Assembly: GCA_021166815.1 (NCBI GenBank) | Contig: JAJPEO010000365.1 | Coordinates: 1 to 10,613, forward strand | Reading direction: 5' to 3' | DNA length: 10,613 nucleotides | Source of the DNA: Nocardioides sp. | GTDB taxonomy: Bacteria > Actinomycetota > Actinomycetes > Propionibacteriales > Nocardioidaceae | Part shown: positions 6,442 through 10,613 of the stretch, piece after piece | Position numbering within the stretch: position 1 is the stretch's first letter | How the letters are laid out: each line of letters begins with the position of its first letter | Made by a program: the position numbers and the translations under genes | Notes under the pieces: generated by a model | Told to the model about the DNA's origin: nothing | Seen by the model: the letters and a program-made list of their open reading frames with translations, nothing else | The model's database searches: none

Positions 6442-7047
6442 GTGTCAGAGGAGTCCATGAGCGCGCGCGTGTGGACCGTGCCCAACATCGTGAGCATGGT
6501 CCGCCTCGCCGGCGTCCCACTCTTCCTCTGGCTCGTGCTGGGTCCCGAGCAGGACGTGCTCGCCCTCGCGGTCCTGATGGTCGCCGGACTCACCGACTGG
6601 CTGGACGGCTGGCTGGCACGCAGGCTCGACCAGCGCTCCAACCTGGGCCAGATCCTCGACCCCGTCGCCGACCGGCTCTACATCCTGGCCGTCGTCGTGG
6701 GGCTGCTCCTGCGCGACATCATCCCCTGGTGGGTCGCGGTGGCGCTGCCGTTGCGCGACCTGCTCCTCTGGGTGCTCGTTCCCTTCCTGCGCACCCGCGG
6801 ATACAGCGCCCTGCCCGTGCACTTCCTCGGCAAGGCTGCGACGTTCAACCTGCTCTACGCCTTCCCGCTCCTGTTGCTCGGCGAGGGCACCGGCGTGCTC
6901 CCGACCCTGGCCAGCGTCTTCGGCTGGGCGTTCGCCTGGTGGGGGATCTGCCTCTACTGGTGGGCCGGGGTGCTCTACGCCTGGCAGGTCCGCACCCTGC
7001 TGCGCGAGACCGATCGAGCGATCCCGGCAGAGGACAGCTCCCCGTGA
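6442..7047 (+). CDS. pgsA: CDP-alcohol phosphatidyltransferase, PgsA-like (phosphatidylglycerophosphate or cardiolipin synthase)
   Basis: The enzyme displaces CMP from CDP-diacylglycerol with an alcohol acceptor at the membrane. The family signature DxxDGxxAR(x8)GxxxDxxxD is complete: D52, D55-G56, A59-R60, G69, D73 and D77, counted from the GTG at 6442. Several hydrophobic helices follow, and the total is about 201 residues, normal for the family. The position just before DUF881-sbp-DUF881 matches mycobacterial pgsA2 (Rv1822). The acceptor, glycerol-3-phosphate or phosphatidylglycerol, cannot be settled from the sequence. Starts in the same frame are TTG 6418 (overlapping the CNNM stop), ATG 6436, GTG 6442 and ATG 6457. 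I chose GTG 6442 because a TAGGGT box sits 7 nt upstream. ATG 6457 has GAGGAG only 3 nt away. The stop overlaps the next gene by GTGA. Confidence 0.88.
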   Translation: MSEESMSARVWTVPNIVSMVRLAGVPLFLWLVLGPEQDVLALAVLMVAGLTDWLDGWLARRLDQRSNLGQILDPVADRLYILAVVVGLLLRDIIPWWVAVALPLRDLLLWVLVPFLRTRGYSALPVHFLGKAATFNLLYAFPLLLLGEGTGVLPTLASVFGWAFAWWGICLYWWAGVLYAWQVRTLLRETDRAIPAEDSSP

Positions 7048-7913
7048 ACCGCGCCCCGAACGAGCCGCTGCCCACTCACGTCACCACGCCGTTGCTGACG
7101 CTGATCACGACGCGCTCGCTCGACGAGGACTACGCACACGTGGCATCCCGGAAGGCGGCCGTGGGTACTGAGCGGCCCGAGCGGAAAGGTCCGCGATGGA
7201 CCACCGTGGCGGCGGTCCTGGTCCTCGGCCTGCTCACGAGCGTCGTTGTCGCCCAGACCTCACGCGAGGCCGCCACCCACGAGCTCAGCCGCGCCGCGCT
7301 GGGCAAGCAGATCGGCATCGAACGCGATCGCGTCGCGTCCCTGCAGGACGAGGTCGCGTCGCTGGTCGACGCCAACCAGGCCACCGCCGCGCGCAACGCC
7401 ACCCTGGAGAACCAGCTCGAGAACCTCCAGGCCGGCGTCCAGCGGCTCGGTGTCCTCACGGGCTTCACCGCCGTGCACGGCGAGGGCGTGCGGATCTCCG
7501 TCGACAACCCCGAGTCCGCGGACAGCACCACCGAGATCCGCGACGAGGACCTGGCCACGCTGGTCGACGGCCTGTGGGCCGCCGGGGCAGAGGCAGTGTC
7601 CATCGACGGCGAGCGGGTCAACGCGCTCGGCGGCATCCGCAACATCAGCCGCGCCGTGCACGTCAACGGCCGCCCCGTGACCGCTCCCTACCTCGTCGTC
7701 GCGATCGGCGACCAGCGCACGCTGCAGGCTCGCCTGCTCGAGACGAGCCAGGGCCAGGAGTGGTTCGCCCGGGTCAACGGGCTCAGTTTCCGCTACACGG
7801 CACAGAACGTGGATGATGTCGAGGTGCCTGCAGCGCCGTTGCGGGCCCTCCGCCACACGTCCCAGATGAAGAGGCCCGGTGGCCGCACCGGGGGAGAGGA
7901 GACGGCCCCGTGA
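7044..7913 (+). CDS. DUF881 membrane-anchored coiled-coil protein (first copy)
   Basis: The protein has 289 residues and starts at a GTG that overlaps the pgsA-like stop. Its layout is a cytosolic N terminus of about 50 residues, one membrane helix at about 52-71, a coiled coil at about 75-135 (charged heptads such as ELSRAALGKQIGIERDRVASLQDEV) and a DUF881 domain at about 136-255. That domain includes GEGVRISVDNP, LATLVDGLWAAGAEAVSIDG and the stretch around IGDQRTLQARLLETSQGQEW. A Pro/Gly-rich tail ends it. The domain would face outside the membrane. It corresponds by order to Rv1823 and to the YlxW/YlxX family next to Bacillus division genes. No enzymatic motif is visible and the function is unknown. 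It probably acts as a membrane scaffold with Sbp and the second DUF881 protein. Confidence 0.88.
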   Translation: MNRAPNEPLPTHVTTPLLTLITTRSLDEDYAHVASRKAAVGTERPERKGPRWTTVAAVLVLGLLTSVVVAQTSREAATHELSRAALGKQIGIERDRVASLQDEVASLVDANQATAARNATLENQLENLQAGVQRLGVLTGFTAVHGEGVRISVDNPESADSTTEIRDEDLATLVDGLWAAGAEAVSIDGERVNALGGIRNISRAVHVNGRPVTAPYLVVAIGDQRTLQARLLETSQGQEWFARVNGLSFRYTAQNVDDVEVPAAPLRALRHTSQMKRPGGRTGGEETAP

Positions 7914-8242
7914 TCGCTGCGCTCGGACTGCTGCTGGGGATCGTCGCCGGATTCGTGTTCGCTCCCGAGGTGCCCCTCGGGCTGCAGCCGTATCTCCCGA
8001 TCGCGGTGGTGGCCGCACTGGACGCGGTGTTCGGTGGCTTCCGAGCCTTCCTCGACGGGATCTTCGACGACAAGGTCTTCGTGATCTCCTTCGTCTCCAA
8101 CGTCGTCATCGCCGCCGCGATCGTCTACCTCGGCGACCACCTCGGCGTCGGTGGCCAGCTCACCACCGGCGTGATCGTCGTGCTGGGCATCCGCATCTTC
8201 GCCAACGTGGCCGCGATCCGGAGGCACGTGTTCCATGCCTGA
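7910..8242 (+). CDS. sbp: Small basic protein Sbp (DUF1290), integral membrane protein
   Basis: The 110-residue protein starts at a GTG overlapping the upstream stop (GTGA), with GGGGAGAGGAG at 7890-7900 as SD. It has three or four hydrophobic segments (about 2-18, 27-42, 58-75 and 86-100). The DUF1290 hallmarks are Y-L-P-I-A-V-V-A-A-L-D-A-V-F-G-G-F-R-A, then F-V-I-S-F-V-S-N-V-V-I-A-A, and R-I-F-A-N-V near the end, with a short basic tail RRHVFHA. The family is named after Bacillus subtilis Sbp, encoded between DUF881 genes and ftsA-ftsZ. It has no established biochemical role. Its place between two DUF881 genes, overlapping both, argues that the three products form one membrane complex. Confidence 0.92.
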   Translation: MIAALGLLLGIVAGFVFAPEVPLGLQPYLPIAVVAALDAVFGGFRAFLDGIFDDKVFVISFVSNVVIAAAIVYLGDHLGVGGQLTTGVIVVLGIRIFANVAAIRRHVFHA

Positions 8243-8966
8243 GGAGTCCGGTCGCCAGCGGCTGCGCAGCGCCCTGACCAGCCCGTCACGGTCGCAGCTC
8301 GTCGTGGGCGTGCTGCTCGCTGTCCTCGGCTTCGCCTTCGTGGTCCAGGTCGAGGACTCCCAGCGCAACGACACCTACGCCGGCCTGCGTGAGTCCGAGC
8401 TCATCGAGGTGCTGGACGGCCTCACCGGTACGGCCGAGCGTGCCCGACGCGAGATCGACCGGCTCGAGGCTGCCCAGGGCGACCTGCAGTCCGAGACCCG
8501 GGCGCGCGAGGCGGCGCTCTCCGAGGCCGAGCAGCGCGCACGTGCCCTCAACATCCTGGCCGGTCTCGTTCCGGTGGCCGGCCCAGGGATCCGGGTCACG
8601 ATCAACGAGACGACCGGTCGGGTGAGCGTGGGTGCCCTCCTGGACGTCGTCCAGGAGCTCCGCACCGCCGGCGCGGAGGCCATGGAGTTCAACAACTCGC
8701 TGCGCGTGGTCGCGCAGAGCTCGTTCGAGTCCGTCCCGGGAGGCATCGAGCTGGACGGCCAGCTGCTCGAGGCACCGTACGTGCTCGAGGTGATCGGCGA
8801 CCCGCACGTGCTCAAGACGGGGCTCCTGTTCCGTACGGGCCCGGTGGAGACCCTGGAGACCTACGACGGCGCCACGGTCGAGATCACCGAGCTCGACCGC
8901 GTGGAGATCCAGAGCGTCCGCGACGCGGAGCGGCCGGAGCATGCAGAGCCGGTCGAGGCGCAGTAG
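8235..8966 (+). CDS. DUF881 membrane-anchored coiled-coil protein (second copy)
   Basis: The protein has 243 residues. Its ATG lies 8 nt inside the end of sbp, with GGAGG at 8220-8224 as SD. The order is a short basic cytosolic N terminus (about 20 residues), a membrane helix at about 21-39, a coiled coil at about 60-105 (REIDRLEAAQGDLQSETRAR) and a DUF881 domain at about 106-225. The domain includes GPGIRVTINETTG, LLDVVQELRTAGAEAMEFNN and APYVLEVIGDPHVLKTGL. An acidic tail ends it. It corresponds to Rv1825. Compared with the first copy it lacks the long cytosolic N terminus, so the two are not interchangeable. Function is unknown; a cell-envelope or division role is inferred from the gene neighbourhood in other phyla. 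Confidence 0.88.
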   Translation: MPEESGRQRLRSALTSPSRSQLVVGVLLAVLGFAFVVQVEDSQRNDTYAGLRESELIEVLDGLTGTAERARREIDRLEAAQGDLQSETRAREAALSEAEQRARALNILAGLVPVAGPGIRVTINETTGRVSVGALLDVVQELRTAGAEAMEFNNSLRVVAQSSFESVPGGIELDGQLLEAPYVLEVIGDPHVLKTGLLFRTGPVETLETYDGATVEITELDRVEIQSVRDAERPEHAEPVEAQ

Positions 8967-9002
8967 CCTGCCAAGCGACAGCCCGCCCAGGAGGAGAAGC
9001 CC

Positions 9003-9386
9003 GTGTTTCCAGAGGACCTGAAGTACACCGCCGAGCACGAGTGGGTGCGCGGTTCCGGCGACGCCGACGCCGTGCGGGTCGGCATCACCGACTACGCCCA
9101 GGACGCGCTCGGCGACATCGTCTACGTGTCCCTGCCGCAGGTGGGCGACCGTGTCACCAGCGGCGAGGCGTGCGGTGAGCTCGAGTCGACGAAGTCGGTC
9201 AGCGACATCTACGCGCCGCTCACCGGGGAGGTCGTCGCCGTCAACGACGCCCTCGACGCCACTCCCGAGCTGGTCAACAACGATCCCTACGAGGCGGGGT
9301 GGCTCTTCGAGGTGCGTCCGGACGACGCCTCGTCGGTCGACGGGCTCATGGACGCCGCGGCGTACCAGGCGACCCTCGACGGCTGA
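9003..9386 (+). CDS. gcvH: Glycine cleavage system H protein (lipoyl carrier)
   Basis: GcvH carries the aminomethyl group on a lipoyl arm between the P, T and L proteins of the glycine cleavage complex; it can also serve in lipoate transfer. The 127-residue protein is a full lipoyl/biotinyl-type domain: YTAEHEWVR near the start, G-I-T-D-Y-A-Q-D-A-L-G-D-I-V-Y-V, and the lipoylation site ESTKSVSDIYAP with Lys64. N-N-D-P-Y-E-A-G-W-L at the end is also typical. The GTG at 9003 is preceded by a strong AGGAGG SD (8989-8994). No other glycine cleavage gene is in the window. It lies 36 nt after the second DUF881 gene, so it may be read from the same operon. The order matches Rv1826 before garA. Confidence 0.97.
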   Translation: MFPEDLKYTAEHEWVRGSGDADAVRVGITDYAQDALGDIVYVSLPQVGDRVTSGEACGELESTKSVSDIYAPLTGEVVAVNDALDATPELVNNDPYEAGWLFEVRPDDASSVDGLMDAAAYQATLDG

Positions 9387-9392
9387 TTCGGC

Positions 9393-9420
9393 TTGCGGCG
9401 CACCGACGGGCTGGTAGGTT
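9393..9420 (+). promoter_or_regulatory. Candidate sigma-A promoter for garA-ftsR
   Basis: TTGCGG (9393-9398) and TAGGTT (9415-9420) are separated by 16 nt, a reasonable match to actinobacterial TTGNNN/TANNNT promoters. Transcription would start near 9427 and give a leader of about 50 nt. The promoter lies right after the gcvH stop, so garA and ftsR can be expressed apart from the upstream operon. Confidence 0.5.
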
Positions 9421-9438
9421 CGGGGGAACCATCAACCT

Positions 9439-9458
9439 CAACCCTCGACTGAGGGTTG
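9439..9458 (+). promoter_or_regulatory. Inverted repeat in the garA leader (8-bp stem, GACT loop)
   Basis: CAACCCTC (9439-9446) and GAGGGTTG (9451-9458) are perfect reverse complements around GACT. As DNA it resembles the CCTC/GAGG half-sites bound by MerR-family regulators, and a MerR gene lies downstream. As RNA it is a stable hairpin that leaves the SD free. No U-run follows, so it is not a classical terminator. Confidence 0.5.
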
Positions 9459-9472
9459 GCACGTCGAGGAGG
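9443..9472 (+). promoter_or_regulatory. Alternative stem that would hide the garA Shine-Dalgarno
   Basis: CCTCGAC (9443-9449) can pair perfectly with GTCGAGG (9463-9469), which covers the 5' part of the SD region GAGGAGG (9466-9472). It shares bases 9443-9446 with the other hairpin, so the two cannot form together. The SD is itself part of the self-complementary decamer GGAGGCCTCC (9468-9477) directly before the ATG. Confidence 0.35.
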
Positions 9473-9477
9473 CCTCC

Positions 9478-9990
9478 ATGCCGTTCTGCACCGCCTGTGG
9501 CAGGCAGAACCCCGACGACGCCCGATTCTGCGCCCAGTGCGGCACCCGTCTCGTCGGAGCCGACGCCGGTGAGCCGACGCCGGCCGAGAGCACCGCGACG
9601 ATCACGTTCGGCGCCCCCGAGCGGGTCGACACCTCGGACCGTCAGCTCAGCCCGGTCGACGCAGCCGCGGTCGACGCACTTCCCGAGGGGCACGCCCTGC
9701 TGGTCGTGCAGCGTGGACCCGGCGCCGGTAGCCGATTCCTGCTCGACGCGGACCTGATCGGCGCGGGCAGGCACCCCGAGAGCGAGATCTTCCTCGACGA
9801 CGTGACCGTGTCGCGACGCCATGCGGAGTTCCGCCGTGCCGGGCGCACCTTCACCGTCAGTGACGTCGGCAGCCTCAACGGCACCTACGTCAACCGCGAC
9901 CGGATCGACTCCGTCGAGCTGACCGACGGCGACGAGGTGCAGATCGGCAAGTACCGACTGGTGTTCTTCGCCTCCCACCCCGGATCGTGA
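9478..9990 (+). CDS. garA: GarA/OdhI-type FHA-domain regulator with N-terminal zinc ribbon
   Basis: The protein has 170 residues. The N terminus is a zinc ribbon with C4-x2-C7 and C18-x2-C21. A linker with E-S-T-A-T-I-T-F (37-44) follows. The FHA domain covers about 72-165 and is very close to mycobacterial GarA, with GRHPESEIFLDDVTVSRRH (G97, R98, S112, R113, H115) and GSLNGTYVNR (N134), the phosphothreonine-binding residues. GarA and OdhI bind and inhibit 2-oxoglutarate dehydrogenase and act on glutamate enzymes. A Ser/Thr kinase switches them off by phosphorylating an N-terminal ETTS motif, which the FHA domain then binds. Exact ETTS is absent here; ESTATITF is the candidate substitute. 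Gene order (Rv1827) supports orthology. The start has a strong SD (GGAGG 9468-9472), and the stop overlaps the next gene. Confidence 0.9.
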   Translation: MPFCTACGRQNPDDARFCAQCGTRLVGADAGEPTPAESTATITFGAPERVDTSDRQLSPVDAAAVDALPEGHALLVVQRGPGAGSRFLLDADLIGAGRHPESEIFLDDVTVSRRHAEFRRAGRTFTVSDVGSLNGTYVNRDRIDSVELTDGDEVQIGKYRLVFFASHPGS

Positions 9991-10613
9991 CCGTGGGCAC
10001 GTCGACCTCCTCGGGATCCTCGGCGCGGCCTCGTGCGGCACGGTTCAACATCGGTCAGGTCCTGGAGCAGCTGCGCCCCGACTTCGCCGGGGTGACCATC
10101 TCCAAGATCCGCTTCCTGGAGGACCAGGGCCTGATCAAGCCGGAACGGACGCCCTCGGGGTACCGGAAGTTCTCCGAGGCCGACGTCGACCGGCTGCGCT
10201 ACATCCTGCGGATGCAGCGTGACCACTACCTCCCCCACAAGGTGATCGGCGAGCACCTCGACGCGATCGACCGAGGCCTGGAGCCGCCGGCCATCGAGGG
10301 TGTCGTGCCCACGGTCCCCAAGGTCGCCCTGGCCGAGGACGGGGTTCCCTCTCCGGAGTCGTTCCGCCACACCCGCGACGTCAGGATGTCGCGGCGAGAG
10401 CTCATCAAGATCGCCGAGATCTCCGAGGACCTGCTCGCCCAGCTCGAGCAGTACGGCCTCGTCGCACCCAAGCCAGGCACCGACCACTACGACCCCGACG
10501 CACTCCTCGTGGCCCGCACTGCTCGAGAGCTTGCGGACTTCGGCATCGAGCCGCGTCACCTGCGGGCCTTCCGCACCGCTGCCGATCGCGAGATTGGTCT
10601 CGTGGAGCAGATC
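9987..10613 (+). CDS. ftsR: MerR-family transcriptional regulator, FtsR/Rv1828-type (runs off right edge)
   Basis: 209 codons are present with no stop before the window ends; relatives have about 250 residues. It starts at a GTG overlapping the garA stop (GTGA); GTG 9993 is an alternative. After a Ser-rich N terminus of about 20 residues comes a winged-helix MerR domain. It includes FNIGQVLEQLRPDFAGVTIS, then KIRFLEDQGLIKPERTPSGY, then RKFSEADVDRLRYILRMQRD and HYLPHKVIGEHLDAID. A second helical region follows, starting near M-S-R-R-E-L-I-K-I-A and continuing through Y-D-P-D-A-L-L-V-A-R-T-A-R-E-L. This domain order and the garA neighbour match Rv1828. Its Corynebacterium homologue FtsR has been described as an activator of ftsZ, so control of cell division is a likely role. 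It may also control garA through the leader inverted repeat. Confidence 0.88.
   Translation, partial: MTVGTSTSSGSSARPRAARFNIGQVLEQLRPDFAGVTISKIRFLEDQGLIKPERTPSGYRKFSEADVDRLRYILRMQRDHYLPHKVIGEHLDAIDRGLEPPAIEGVVPTVPKVALAEDGVPSPESFRHTRDVRMSRRELIKIAEISEDLLAQLEQYGLVAPKPGTDHYDPDALLVARTARELADFGIEPRHLRAFRTAADREIGLVEQI

Noticed and set aside
9439..9458. Intrinsic terminator after gcvH
   Set aside because: The hairpin is good, but no U-run follows, it lies downstream of a plausible promoter, and it is only 19 nt from the garA start. A leader element fits better.

Overview
The window is very GC-rich. Genes are tightly packed, GTG starts are common, and neighbouring genes often overlap by 4 nt. Promoter -10 boxes are of the TANNNT type. 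This points to an actinobacterium. The gene order from the CDP-alcohol phosphatidyltransferase to the MerR regulator matches, from memory, Rv1822-Rv1828 of Mycobacterium tuberculosis. The tandem CNNM/CBS proteins resemble Rv1842c/Rv1841c. My best guess is Nocardioides or a related member of the Nocardioidaceae, but no marker in the window fixes the genus.

Left part (1-1404, minus strand): a probable sugar-utilisation operon. An MFS transporter is followed, with a GTGA overlap, by the first 35 codons of what looks like a glycoside hydrolase family 2 enzyme, which runs off the left edge. A TAGGGT box 7 nt upstream of the MFS ATG, with no Shine-Dalgarno (SD), suggests a leaderless transcript.

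Cobalamin block (1495-3840): cobT and cobS are on the plus strand, overlapping by 4 nt. cobU is convergent on the minus strand, with only 4 nt between the two stop codons. Together they provide the nucleotide-loop assembly steps of cobalamin synthesis or salvage: activation of adenosylcobinamide, activation of the lower-ligand base, and their joining.

Membrane block (4014-6421): two tandem CNNM/CBS proteins overlapping by ATGA. The first has a C-terminal CorC/HlyC domain and the second lacks it.

Conserved actinobacterial core (6442-10613, plus strand): pgsA-like phospholipid synthase, DUF881 protein, Sbp (DUF1290), second DUF881 protein, gcvH, a GarA-type FHA protein and an FtsR-type MerR regulator that runs off the right edge. 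The first four genes are closely coupled and probably form one operon started by a leaderless promoter at 6429. gcvH follows after 36 nt with a strong SD. garA-ftsR appears to have its own promoter and a structured leader.

The most interesting items are the DUF881-Sbp-DUF881 membrane module, which has no assigned biochemical function; the GarA homologue, which carries a zinc ribbon ahead of its candidate phospho-site; and the garA leader, where two mutually exclusive hairpins and a MerR-like dyad lie just before the SD. No RNA genes, insertion sequences, CRISPR arrays or prophage genes were seen, and no stretch over 300 nt lacks a gene.
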